Below, in pieces: positions 15,946 to 24,617 of a stretch of 34,902 nucleotides of DNA. Both the position numbers and the translations under genes were made by a program. Each line of letters begins with the position of its first letter. Positions within the stretch are counted from its first letter, which is position 1. This DNA comes from Bacteroidota bacterium (GTDB lineage: Bacteria; Bacteroidota; Bacteroidia; Flavobacteriales; Flavobacteriaceae): assembly GCA_947483095.1 (NCBI GenBank), contig CANKLD010000004.1, positions 1-34,902 on the forward strand. Direction: 5' to 3'. The notes beneath the pieces are model-generated. The model did no database searches, was not told where the DNA came from, and was given only the letters and a program-made list of their open reading frames with translations.

Positions 15946-16542
15946 ATGTATAGACTTTTTTTCAAACGATTTTTCGATATTATTGTTGCTGGTTTTGGAT
16001 TATTTATTTTAAGTCCAATATTTATAATAATTACTATAAGTTTATTTTTTGCCAATAATGGAAAGCCTTTCTTCTTTCAAAATCGTCCGGGTAAGCAAGG
16101 AAAATTATTCAAGATTATAAAGTTCAAAACTATGAACGATAAAAAAGACGAGTTAGGTAATTTTCTTTCTGACGGGGAACGCATAACTAAAATAGGCAAA
16201 TTTATTCGAGAAAATTCACTAGATGAAATTCCCCAGTTATTAAATGTTATTAAAGGGGATATGAGTATGGTGGGGCCACGTCCGTTGTTGCCACAATATT
16301 TACCTCTATATAATGATGTTCAAAAAAGAAGACACGAGGTAAAACCGGGTATTACGGGTTGGGCGCAAGTAAATGGAAGAAATGCTATTGGTTGGGAACA
16401 GAAATTTGAGTATGATGTTTGGTATTTGGACAATATTAGTTGTAGAATTGATATAAAAATCGTAATATCGACGCTTGAAAAAATAAATGAAGGTATTAAT
16501 TCAAAAAATTCAGCAACTGTAGATCCTTTTAATGGAAATTAA
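15946..16542 (+). CDS. Initiating sugar transferase 2, PglC-like
   Basis: 198 residues, the length of PglC. It would transfer a phospho-sugar, here likely phospho-diacetylbacillosamine, to undecaprenyl phosphate at the inner membrane. Order of motifs: N-terminal membrane hairpin FGLFILSPIFIIITISLFFA, Q45NRPGKQGK, IIKFKTMND (58-65), catalytic D93-E94 in SLDEIPQLLNVIKGDM, VGPRPLLPQYLPLY and KPGITGWAQVNGRNAI. The stop overlaps the start of the acetyltransferase gene by 11 nt, and that gene overlaps the aminotransferase gene, so pglC-pglD-pglE is one translationally linked unit. This order is why I assign bacillosamine as the probable substrate; the sequence of the transferase alone cannot show it. 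Confidence 0.9.
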   Translation: MYRLFFKRFFDIIVAGFGLFILSPIFIIITISLFFANNGKPFFFQNRPGKQGKLFKIIKFKTMNDKKDELGNFLSDGERITKIGKFIRENSLDEIPQLLNVIKGDMSMVGPRPLLPQYLPLYNDVQKRRHEVKPGITGWAQVNGRNAIGWEQKFEYDVWYLDNISCRIDIKIVISTLEKINEGINSKNSATVDPFNGN

Positions 16543-17161
16543 AGAAAAATATATTTTTGGAGCTAGCGGACATGGAAAAGCGGTCGCTGATTGTATAACA
16601 AGTAACGATCAATTTGTAACTGCTTTTTTTGATGATGCGCCCAATCAAATTAGTTGGAGTAATATTCCAATTCATAATTCCAATTCGCTTCCTAAAGTAA
16701 ATCCAGATAATGGAATTATTATTGCCATTGGGAGTAATAGCGACAGAAAAAAAATTAGTAATCGATTAAATGATTTTAATTTTTTTAAGGTAGTACATAA
16801 TTATGCTGTTATTACTTCAAATGTTTGTATTGAAGAAGGGACTGTTGTATTACCCAATGTTGTCATTAATTCAGATGCAATTATTGGAAAACACTGCATA
16901 ATAAATACATCAGCAGTTATTGAGCACGATTGTAAAATAGGAGATTTTGTTCATATAGGTCCAAAAGCAGTATTAGGAGGAAATGTTACAGTTGAAGAAG
17001 GAACACTTATAGGAATTGGAGCAATTTTAATTCCAGGAATTATTATTGGTAAATGGGCAACTATAGGGGCTGGAACAGTAATACTAAATAACGTACCAGA
17101 TTATGCCGTAGTTGTAGGAAATCCTGGAAAAATTATAAAATATAATAGAATAAATGAATAA
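16532..17161 (+). CDS. PglD-like sugar O/N-acetyltransferase
   Basis: 209 residues. The N-terminal Rossmann-like part has FGASGHGKAVADCI (residues 9-22), the UDP-sugar binding motif of PglD/NeuD. The C-terminal left-handed beta helix (about 95-195) is built of hexapeptide repeats such as VVINSDAIIGKHCIINTSAV. The catalytic His is H132 in VIEHDCKIGD, and H141 in FVHIGP corresponds to the acetyl-CoA-site His. PglD acetylates the 4-amino group of UDP-4-amino-4,6-dideoxy-GlcNAc. It overlaps the genes on both sides (11 and 8 nt) and works between PglE and PglC. A NeuD-like role in sialic acid synthesis is less likely because no neuA, neuB or neuC is present. Confidence 0.9.
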   Translation: MEIKEKYIFGASGHGKAVADCITSNDQFVTAFFDDAPNQISWSNIPIHNSNSLPKVNPDNGIIIAIGSNSDRKKISNRLNDFNFFKVVHNYAVITSNVCIEEGTVVLPNVVINSDAIIGKHCIINTSAVIEHDCKIGDFVHIGPKAVLGGNVTVEEGTLIGIGAILIPGIIIGKWATIGAGTVILNNVPDYAVVVGNPGKIIKYNRINE

Positions 17162-18299
17162 TTCAAAAATTTGGCTTTCCTCTCCTCACATGGGAGGGAA
17201 TGAAATAAAATACATACAAGAAGCTTTTGATACCAATTGGGTAGCACCAATAGGTCCCAATGTAAATAGTTTCGAAATTGACCTAGAAAACTATTTAAAT
17301 CATTCAATTCAAGTTGGTGCTTTAAGCTCTGGAACTGCAGCGATTCATCTGGGTCTACTGTTATTAGGAGTAACCAAAAATGATGAGGTCCTAGTTCAAA
17401 CAAAAACCCATAATGCTTCTGTAAATCCAATTATTTATGTTGGAGCCACACCTGTTTTTATAGATAGCGAATTGGAAACTTGGAACCTATGTCCGATAGC
17501 CCTTGAAAAAGCAATTTTAGATAGAATTGAGAAAGGAAAAAAGCCCAAAGCCATAATTGTTGTGCATTTATACGGAATGCCATATCAAATTGATGCAGTG
17601 CGAACGGTAGCTGACAAATACGACATTCCTATTTTAGAAGATAGCGCTGAAGCTTTAGGGAGTAGCTACAAAGGGCAAAAATGTGGTACTTTTGGTGACA
17701 TTGGCACTTTTTCTTTTAATGGAAATAAAATTATTACTACTTCTGGTGGAGGGGCCATCGTAACCAAAACCGCTATCCAAAAAGATAAAGCAATTTTTTT
17801 TGCTACACAAGCTAGAGACGCTGCACCCCATTACCAGCATTCTGAAATTGGTTACAATTATAGAATGAGTAATATATGTGCCGGTATTGGTCGTGGTCAA
17901 ATGGAAGTCTTAGATAAGCACGTCGCTTTAAGAATAGCCATGCATGATTTTTATGTAACATTATTCAAAGACATTTCTGGAGTCACCGTTTTTTCAGCTC
18001 CCAATGATGATTATTTTTCAAATTATTGGTTGTCCACAATATTAATTGATTCTTCTATAACCAATGGTATTTCCCCAGAAACCCTGCGGTTGGCTTTGGA
18101 AGCCGAAAACATAGAGTCCCGCCCTTTGTGGAAACCGATGCATTTACAACCTATATTTGAAAAGTATCCCTATTACGGAAATAAAGTCGCAGAAACATTA
18201 TTCGAAAACGGTTTGTGTCTTCCTTCAGGATCCAATCTAACAGGCGAAGACCGGGATAGAATTGCAGTTGTTGTTAGGAGGGTATTCGATTTTCGTTAA
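17154..18299 (+). CDS. PglE-like UDP-4-keto sugar aminotransferase (DegT/DnrJ/EryC1/StrS)
   Basis: 381 residues, typical for the family. It transfers an amino group from glutamate to the 4-keto sugar made by the PglF-like dehydratase. PLP-site residues are visible: GTAAIHLGL (60-68), D163 in LEDSAEALGS and the Schiff-base lysine K192 in SFNGNKIITTSGGG. The start IWLSSPHMGGNEIKYI is characteristic of bacillosamine-type enzymes. The substrate-facing C-terminal segment ends with ESRPLWKPMHLQPIF and the usual LPSGSNLTGEDRDRI. It overlaps the acetyltransferase gene by 8 nt. The dehydratase it depends on is encoded 0.9 kb downstream, behind a third sugar transferase. Confidence 0.92.
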   Translation: MNNSKIWLSSPHMGGNEIKYIQEAFDTNWVAPIGPNVNSFEIDLENYLNHSIQVGALSSGTAAIHLGLLLLGVTKNDEVLVQTKTHNASVNPIIYVGATPVFIDSELETWNLCPIALEKAILDRIEKGKKPKAIIVVHLYGMPYQIDAVRTVADKYDIPILEDSAEALGSSYKGQKCGTFGDIGTFSFNGNKIITTSGGGAIVTKTAIQKDKAIFFATQARDAAPHYQHSEIGYNYRMSNICAGIGRGQMEVLDKHVALRIAMHDFYVTLFKDISGVTVFSAPNDDYFSNYWLSTILIDSSITNGISPETLRLALEAENIESRPLWKPMHLQPIFEKYPYYGNKVAETLFENGLCLPSGSNLTGEDRDRIAVVVRRVFDFR

Positions 18300-18476
18300 C
18301 CGTTGTTCGATGTACGTTTCTCTTTTTCGGTTTACGATAAACGTTGCTCGTTGTTCGTGAACCGTTTAGTTGTGTTTTTCGGTAAAAGGTAAACGAAAAA
18401 TCGGTTTTCTTTGCGCTCTTTGCTAAAAACCTTGCGTTCTTTGTGGTTATATCAATTTTCAAATTAATTCTCAATA
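18300..18476 (+). repeat. Spacer made of hairpin and CTTTGCGTTCTTTG-type repeats
   Basis: The stem CGGTTTACG (18328-18336) pairs with CGTGAACCG (18356-18364), and CGTTGTTCG-like words recur (18301, 18348). It continues with CTTTGCGCTCTTTGC (18409-18423) and CTTGCGTTCTTTGTGGTTA (18431-18449), a word family that I know from spacers of many Flavobacterium genomes. It is not coding. Confidence 0.55.
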
Positions 18477-19031
18477 ATGTCAAAACGATTGTTTGATCTT
18501 TTTTTTGCAATTTTTGGACTAATCGTAACGCTTCCAATAATTGTATTACTTTATAGTATCGCCACTATCGATACCAAACAAAATGGAATTTTCTCTCAAA
18601 CAAGAATTGGTCAATTCGGATTACCATTTACAATCTATAAAATCCGAACTTTCGGATTTTCCAATGAAAACCCAATTTCTAAAGTGGGGGCTTTTTTGAG
18701 AAACTCTAAATTGGATGAGCTTCCACAACTATGGAATATCTTTATAGGAAATATGAGTTTTGTTGGTCCTAGACCTGACATAGCTGGGTATTATGATAAA
18801 TTAGAAGGAGAAAGTAGAAAAATATTACAATTAAAATCGGGGTTAACTAGTTTAGCAAGTATTAAATATGCAAAAGAAGAATTTTTATTAGAAAAACAAA
18901 ATAATGCATTATTTTATAATGACACAATCATTTTTCCAGATAAAGTAAAAATGAATTTAGACTACTTTTATAACAATTCCATTTTAGGTGACCTTAAAAT
19001 AATTTGTAGTACAATTTTTTACAATAAATAA
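18477..19031 (+). CDS. Initiating sugar transferase 3 (divergent subfamily)
   Basis: 184 residues of the bacterial sugar transferase family: membrane helix RLFDLFFAIFGLIVTLPIIV, QTRIGQFG, YKIRTFG (54-60), catalytic D80-E81 in KLDELPQLWNIFIGNM and FVGPRPDIAGYYDKL. It differs from the other two in the C-terminal block: SGLTSLASIKYAKEE stands where they have PGxTGWAQxNGR, and it ends with a FPDKVKMNLDYFYNNSILGD segment. I know this arrangement from a separate PGT subfamily. It therefore probably uses another sugar. It interrupts the bacillosamine gene set between the pglE-like and pglF-like genes and is framed by repeat-rich spacers on both sides, which suggests that it came in separately. Confidence 0.85.
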   Translation: MSKRLFDLFFAIFGLIVTLPIIVLLYSIATIDTKQNGIFSQTRIGQFGLPFTIYKIRTFGFSNENPISKVGAFLRNSKLDELPQLWNIFIGNMSFVGPRPDIAGYYDKLEGESRKILQLKSGLTSLASIKYAKEEFLLEKQNNALFYNDTIIFPDKVKMNLDYFYNNSILGDLKIICSTIFYNK

Positions 19032-19162
19032 AAGGATAAAACATTTAAAAAAATAATACTTTTTATTATTTATTTTAAAATAGCAACGATAAATCACCAA
19101 TTAAATCAAAAATTACATATTACAATACGATAAATCAATTGGAATCAATTCTTGAGTAAAAT

Positions 19163-19193
19163 TTTTAAACTTCACTTAAAAATAGTATTTTTG
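19163..19193 (+). promoter_or_regulatory. Candidate promoter of the PglF-like gene and export genes
   Basis: TATTTTTG (19186-19193) fits TAnnTTTG, with TTTT (19163-19166) 19 nt upstream. The ATG of the dehydratase gene is 37 nt downstream. It would allow pglF-wza-wzc to be read independently of the long operon. Confidence 0.4.
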
Positions 19194-19230
19194 TATTCTA
19201 TCATTAGGAAAATTTTTTGATTTATATATA

Positions 19231-21153
19231 ATGAATACGAATCTTATTAATTTAAAAAGCAAAATAAAAAATATACTTTTTTCATTGGAATATTTACCAA
19301 GATGGATGGTATTTTTTATGGATGTTTTCTTAACTATTATTTCAACTCAAGTTTCCTATTTAATTGTTCGAAGTTTAAGAGTTACATTTTACAATACTTT
19401 AGATGTTCCAACTAGATATGGAATTATAGTATTAGTGAATATTATTTTCTTTATTATTTTTAAAACGTACTCCGGAATTATTAGACATTCAACTTTTATT
19501 GATGGTATTAAATTGTTCTATGCGTCACTTTGCACTCTTTTTTCATTAATAATAATTAATTATAGTACTTATTTTTTAATTGGAAAAAAGATTTATTTAT
19601 TACCTTCCTTATTTATTAATTTCGTTATTACGTTTTCTATTCTGTTTTTATTTAGAATATTTATTAAAATTGTTTTTGAAAATATCACTTCATTTGAAAA
19701 AAATCCAAATGTACTTAAAGCAGTTATTTATGGTGCCGACTCAAATGCAATTTCAGTAGTAACGGCTTTACAATCAGAAAAAATAAAAAGGTTTCAAATA
19801 GTTGGTTTTATTGATAAAAGAAATTCAGACTCTTCAAAAAGGATTCTTGATATTCCAATTTTAAATTCAAAAAAGAAGATATCTTTAGTTTTAAGGGCTA
19901 TAAATGCTCAAGTATTAATTTTATCAGACAATAGTCTTTCCAATATTGAAAAATTAAAAATTGTTGAAGACTGTTTAGACTCAAATATTAAAGTTTATAA
20001 TTCAGGAGCTATATCAGATTGGGAAAATCAAGAGGCAATTTCAAAGAAAGTTATAGAATTTAAAATTGAAGACTTATTGGGAAGAAGTGCCATTTCTTTA
20101 GATCAAGAGCCAATTTCAAATCAGTTATTTGATAAAATAATATTAATAACTGGTGCTGCAGGTTCTATAGGAAGTGAGTTGGCGAAACAAATAATTACTT
20201 TTAAACCGGCTGAAATTATAATATTGGATCAAGCTGAAACCCCACTTCATTTTCTTAGTTCAGAAATTGAGAAGTTAAATTCACACACAAAAATAACAAC
20301 AATAATTGCAGATATTAGAAATAAGGAATCCTTAAAAATGGTTTTCAAAAGTAAAAAACCAGAGGTTGTTTATCATGCTGCAGCTTATAAACACGTGCCA
20401 ATGATGGAAGAAAATCCATCTCAAGCAATTTTTACGAATGTACTTGGCACAATAAATACTGCAGATTTAGCTGTTGAATATGGAGTAGAGAATTTTGTAT
20501 TTATTTCTACTGATAAAGCGGTAAATCCAAGCAATGTAATGGGTGCTAGCAAGAGAATTGCTGAAAGATATATTCAAGGTTTAAGTTTGAATGCCAAAAA
20601 TGAACAAAGTAATATTAAATTTATAACAACACGCTTTGGTAATGTGTTAGGTTCTAGTGGTTCAGTTGTGCCTTTGTTTACTGAACAAATTCAAAATGGA
20701 GGGCCTGTAACAATTACTCATCCAGATGTTATACGTTATTTTATGACTATTCCTGAAGCTTGCCAACTAGTTATTGAAGCCGGTGCAATGGGAAATGGTG
20801 GTGAGATTTTTATATTTGATATGGGTGAACCAGTCAAAATTATAGATCTTGCAAGAAAAATGATTCTTTTAGCGGGTTTAGTGCCTGAAATAGATATTAA
20901 AATAAAAACTATTGGATTACGACCAGGTGAAAAGTTATATGAAGAACTATTAAATGACAATTCTAAAACAGCTCCAACTCACAATAGTAAAATTATGATT
21001 GCTAACGATACCTCTACTGATTATGATTTGTTGTTTACTGAAGTTGAAGAATTGATTACTTTTGCAAATAATAACAATAACAATAAATTGGTTGCCAAAA
21101 TGAAAGAAATAGTCCCCGAATTTGTTAGTATGAATTCTCAATATAATCAATAG
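19231..21153 (+). CDS. PglF/WbpM-like membrane UDP-GlcNAc 4,6-dehydratase
   Basis: 640 residues. Four N-terminal membrane helices (about 27-150) anchor the protein, then a CoA-binding-like Rossmann region (about 160-260) and the catalytic SDR domain (about 285-600). The catalytic domain has NAD motif GAAGSIGSE (308-316), HAAAYKHVPMMEENP, the active-site STDKAVNP (T427, D428, K429) and MGASKR (K441). The reaction turns UDP-GlcNAc into UDP-4-keto-6-deoxy-GlcNAc, the first step of the bacillosamine route used by the PglE- and PglD-like enzymes here. Length and domain order are normal for the long WbpM/PglF type. The end has a low-complexity Asn run (about residue 613). wza follows after 23 nt. 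Confidence 0.93.
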   Translation: MNTNLINLKSKIKNILFSLEYLPRWMVFFMDVFLTIISTQVSYLIVRSLRVTFYNTLDVPTRYGIIVLVNIIFFIIFKTYSGIIRHSTFIDGIKLFYASLCTLFSLIIINYSTYFLIGKKIYLLPSLFINFVITFSILFLFRIFIKIVFENITSFEKNPNVLKAVIYGADSNAISVVTALQSEKIKRFQIVGFIDKRNSDSSKRILDIPILNSKKKISLVLRAINAQVLILSDNSLSNIEKLKIVEDCLDSNIKVYNSGAISDWENQEAISKKVIEFKIEDLLGRSAISLDQEPISNQLFDKIILITGAAGSIGSELAKQIITFKPAEIIILDQAETPLHFLSSEIEKLNSHTKITTIIADIRNKESLKMVFKSKKPEVVYHAAAYKHVPMMEENPSQAIFTNVLGTINTADLAVEYGVENFVFISTDKAVNPSNVMGASKRIAERYIQGLSLNAKNEQSNIKFITTRFGNVLGSSGSVVPLFTEQIQNGGPVTITHPDVIRYFMTIPEACQLVIEAGAMGNGGEIFIFDMGEPVKIIDLARKMILLAGLVPEIDIKIKTIGLRPGEKLYEELLNDNSKTAPTHNSKIMIANDTSTDYDLLFTEVEELITFANNNNNNKLVAKMKEIVPEFVSMNSQYNQ

Positions 21154-21176
21154 ATAATTAATTAAAACACCATAAA

Positions 21177-21953
21177 ATGAAATTTAAATTAAGTAAATTA
21201 GTCTTATTAATTGTTATTTTTATTGTACTTTTTTCTTCTTGTGCATCAAAAAAAGACATAATTATGTTTGGTGATATTAAAGAAGGAGTCGAAAGTAGTA
21301 TAGTCTATTCACTTCCTAAAATTCAAGTAAATGATATTTTAGATGTAAAGATTACTACTTTAAATCCAGAAACAGCAATCCTTTATAATTCAGGTTCTAC
21401 GTCTACTGGTGCTGTACCTTCAATTGAATTAATGAAGTTACAAGGTCATCTAGTTACCGCAGAAGGTAAAATTACGTTACCAATTTTAGGTGAAATCGTT
21501 GCAGCTGGAAAATCAATTTCTGAATTGGAAAAAAATATAATTTCTGTTCTTGAAAACAATGGGCATTTAAAAAACCCAAAAGTAAGTGTTAGGATATTGA
21601 ATGCTAAGGTTACGATATTAGGGGAAGTAAAAATGCCAGGAACTTTCAATTTTAGTGAACAATCTATTACTTTACCTCAAGCAATAGGATATGCTGGTGA
21701 TGTAACCATTGAAGCCAATAGAAAAGAAGTGTGGGTTATTAGAGAAGAAGAAGGAAAAAGAAAATCCCACAAATTAGATTTAACCAAAACAGATTGGTTT
21801 AATTCTCCGTATTACAATATTAAACAAAATGATATTGTGTATGTATATCCCAACAATGTTAAAGTAAAAAGCGCCGGATTCATTGGCAATATTTCAACTG
21901 TATTTTCTACATTCTCAATTTTATTAACCACATTTTTTTTGTTAACCAGATAA
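21177..21953 (+). CDS. Polysaccharide export lipoprotein (Wza family)
   Basis: 258 residues. It has a lipoprotein signal peptide with lipobox LFSSC, so C22 should carry the lipid anchor. The poly-export domain (about 40-130) contains IQVNDILDVKITTLNPETA and KITLPILGEIVAAGKSISEL. The SLBB domain (about 135-205) contains VTILGEVKMPGTFNF and ITLPQAIGYAGDVT. A hydrophobic C-terminal segment (about 234-256) is the predicted outer-membrane helix. Such proteins form the outer-membrane channel for capsule or exopolysaccharide. The Wzc gene starts 6 nt later, the usual partner, but that partner is broken here. Confidence 0.93.
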   Translation: MKFKLSKLVLLIVIFIVLFSSCASKKDIIMFGDIKEGVESSIVYSLPKIQVNDILDVKITTLNPETAILYNSGSTSTGAVPSIELMKLQGHLVTAEGKITLPILGEIVAAGKSISELEKNIISVLENNGHLKNPKVSVRILNAKVTILGEVKMPGTFNFSEQSITLPQAIGYAGDVTIEANRKEVWVIREEEGKRKSHKLDLTKTDWFNSPYYNIKQNDIVYVYPNNVKVKSAGFIGNISTVFSTFSILLTTFFLLTR

Positions 21954-21959
21954 TTAACA

Positions 21960-24369
21960 ATGGAAAATTTAAATAAAAATTCAGTAATAGAGGATATTAA
22001 TATTAAGGATGTTTTATTTAGATATCTTGTTTTTTGGAGATTTTTTATTGTTGGAGCAATCGTATCATTATTTGTTGCCTATACTTACTTGCGTTATGCA
22101 AGTGATATTTATCAGACTACTGCAAAGATTAAAATCCTTGATAATTCAAAGGGAGGATTAAAACTTCCAAGTGATGTAGGAGCCTTTTTTTTCAAATTCT
22201 AAAGTAAACTTGGATAATGAAATAGAAGTATTAAAATCTCACCGCCTTCTTGAAAGAGTTGCCAATAATTTAAATTTAGGAACCACTTATTTTTTAGTTG
22301 GAAATATTAAAACTTCTGAATTATGGAAGGATAAACCAATTAAAATCATATGGATAGACAATAAAGACAGTGCAATTGAAAAAACAAATTTTTTAACTGT
22401 CAAATTATTACCTAATGGATATAAATTAGTTTCTGATAATATAACAAGTAAAACTATTTATAAATATGGATAAAATAATAGTTTTGAAGGACAATATTTT
22501 ATTTTGACATTAGAAGACAACAAAGTTGTATCTAAAAATAGTACTATTAATTATAAAATTGCTCGAACCCCTATTTCAATAGTTGTTGAAGGACTGTCAA
22601 GTTCTATTAGCGTGACAAGTACAGCAAAAATGAGTGAAATACTTTCGTTAATAATTACTAGTGAAAATAAAGATAAATCTGAAGCTATTATTAATGAAAT
22701 TATCAATGAATTTAATCAAGATGGTGTAAATGACCGTCAATTAGTATCGCAAAGAACCATTGATTTTGTTAGCGAAAGATTTGTGAATTTAAGTGGTGAA
22801 TTAGATTCAATTGAAACTCAAAAAAAATTATTCAAAACGGAAAACAACTTAAGCTATTTACAAGAAGATGCTAAAATTGCAGTATCTAAAAAAACCCTTA
22901 CAGAAGGAGAATATTATGCGTTAGAAACACAAATTGCTCTAGCTAAATTATTAGAAGATACTTTGAAAAAAGACGGGGATTTTCAACTTTTACCTTCAAA
23001 TATTGGTATTGAAAACGCAAATATTAATTCATTAATTTCAGATTATAATAAAGTAGTTCTAGATAGAGGTAAGTTGTTAGTAAGTGCTGGCATAAAAAAT
23101 CCATTAGTATTAGAATATTCCGATAAAATTATAGAGCTAAAACAAAATGTATTGTCTTCAATTAAAGTACTTCAAAGACAATTGGCTGTTTCTATAAAAA
23201 ACGTAAAATCATTAAAACAGGAAAATTCCAGTACTTTTAGTAAAATTCCGGCTAAAGAAAAAAAATTAAGATCAATTGAACGTCAGCAAAATATCAAAGA
23301 AACTTTATATTTATTTTTGTTGCAAAAGCGCGAAGAAGCCTCAGTTGCTAAAGCTATTACAACCCCTTCGATAAAGGTGGTAGATTATGCAATGACAAAT
23401 CATATTCCAATTGCACCCAAAAGAAGTAGTATCTATTTTAGTGCCTTATTTATTGGGTTAATAATTACTCTTGGAATAGTTTACATTATCTTTTTATTTG
23501 ATACCAAGATTCATAGCAAGCTAGATTTTGACCGTTTGTCTCCAAACATTCCGGTAGTTGCTGAAATTCCGTTTATTGATGAAGAAAATCGAATTATTAA
23601 TAAAAATGACCGGTCCGTTTTGGCAGAATCTTTCCGAATTTTACGAACGAATATTAATTATTTGATTCCAATAAAAAATGAAGGGGAATGTACGGTAATT
23701 TATACTTGTTCATCTATTAAAGGGGAAGGTAAAACTTTTGTGTCATTAAATTTAGCATTGACCTATGCGTCAATGAATAAAAAGATACTTTTACTTGGTG
23801 CAGATTTAAGAAATCCACAATTGCACAAATACCTAAAGTTAAATAAAAACCGAGTTGGATTGTCTAATTATTTGTACGATACCACAACTGATTGGAAAAG
23901 TTTAATAAACGAAAAAGTATTTTATAATGAGTTTTTAAGTATTGTTTTTGCTGGTTCAGTTCCTCCAAACCCAGCAGAATTATTATCAAATGGTAGATTT
24001 GAAGAGATACTAAATATCTTGAAAAAACAATACGATTATATAATAGTAGATACCGCTCCTACAATATTGGTTACCGATACTTTATTAATATCTCAATTGG
24101 CAGACATTACCGTTTATGTTACTCGTGCAAATCACACAGACAAGAAATTGCTAACCTATTCTAAAGGACTTAAAGAACAAGGTAAATTGGTAAACGTATC
24201 CTATGTAATTAATAATGTGGGTGGTGAAAGAGGATATGGATATAAATACAGCTATGGATATACTTATGGATATAATTATGGTTACGCTTATGGCTATGGT
24301 GAAGATGTGGAAAATAATAAATCAGTTGTTAATAAACTATTTGGTTGGATTAGAAAAAAGAGCACCTAA
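21960..24369 (+). pseudogene. wzc: Wzc-type tyrosine autokinase/chain-length regulator, broken
   Basis: An intact gene would give about 802 residues with one base removed. First piece: Wzz-like N terminus with a membrane helix (FFIVGAIVSLFVAYTYLRYA). In a run of 8 T (22185-22192) one extra base shifts the frame, and the reading ends with FFFKF; with 7 T it would continue SNSKVNLDNEIEVLKSHRLL. A TAA at 22471 then interrupts the frame (KYG*NNSFEGQYFIL). The remaining 620 residues are intact: coiled-coil region, second membrane helix, Walker A SIKGEGKT, Walker A' LLGADLRNPQ, Walker B YIIVDTAPT and a C-terminal tyrosine cluster (YGYKYSYGYTYGYNYGYAYG). Translation of the last piece alone is possible only from a TTG and would lack the first membrane segment. 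One frameshift could be a sequencing error, the nonsense codon hardly. Confidence 0.9.
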
Positions 24370-24380
24370 ATATATATAAT

Positions 24381-24591
24381 CATTGTTGTCCGATAAAAAA
24401 TGTATAGTCCCTACGGGACAAAAATTAACTTCATAACTATCTATTTACCAACATGTAATCTCTACGAGATATACTCCGATAGGAGTTAAATGTTGGTAGA
24501 ATAAAAAGAAGCGTTCCTGTTAAAAATGTCCCGTAGGGACTTTATATGTTCGGTTCGCCTTATATTACATGGTTTTTGTCGGACAACAATG
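24381..24591. repeat. Nested inverted-repeat element of REP/MITE type
   Basis: Outer arms: 24381-24399 pair with 24573-24591 (19 nt, one mismatch; CATTGTTGTCCGA...). Next arms: 24406-24420 and 24527-24541 are perfect (AGTCCCTACGGGACA). Then TACCAACAT (24446-24454) and ATGTTGGTA (24490-24498). In the centre stand two small hairpins, ATCTC-TAC-GAGAT (24459-24471) and ACTCC-GATA-GGAGT. The whole fills the spacer between convergent wzc and cpsB and can fold into one long branched structure. The GTCCCGTAGGGAC word resembles dispersed intergenic elements of Bacteroidota. No transposase is in the window. Confidence 0.75.
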
Positions 24592-24617
24592 ATATATAAT
24601 GTAAAATTTTCTATTGG

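Noticed and set aside
18274..18537. 87-codon minus-strand frame across the spacer before transferase 3
   Set aside because: It covers repeats and the antisense ends of two real genes; composition is unlike a protein of this genome.
22210..22473. A separate small gene between the wzc pieces
   Set aside because: Its text continues the Wzc sequence before and after it; it is the middle piece of one broken gene.
24381..24591. CRISPR array or attenuator
   Set aside because: The repeats are inverted and nested, not direct and evenly spaced, and no leader, cas gene or following coding region on the same strand fits.
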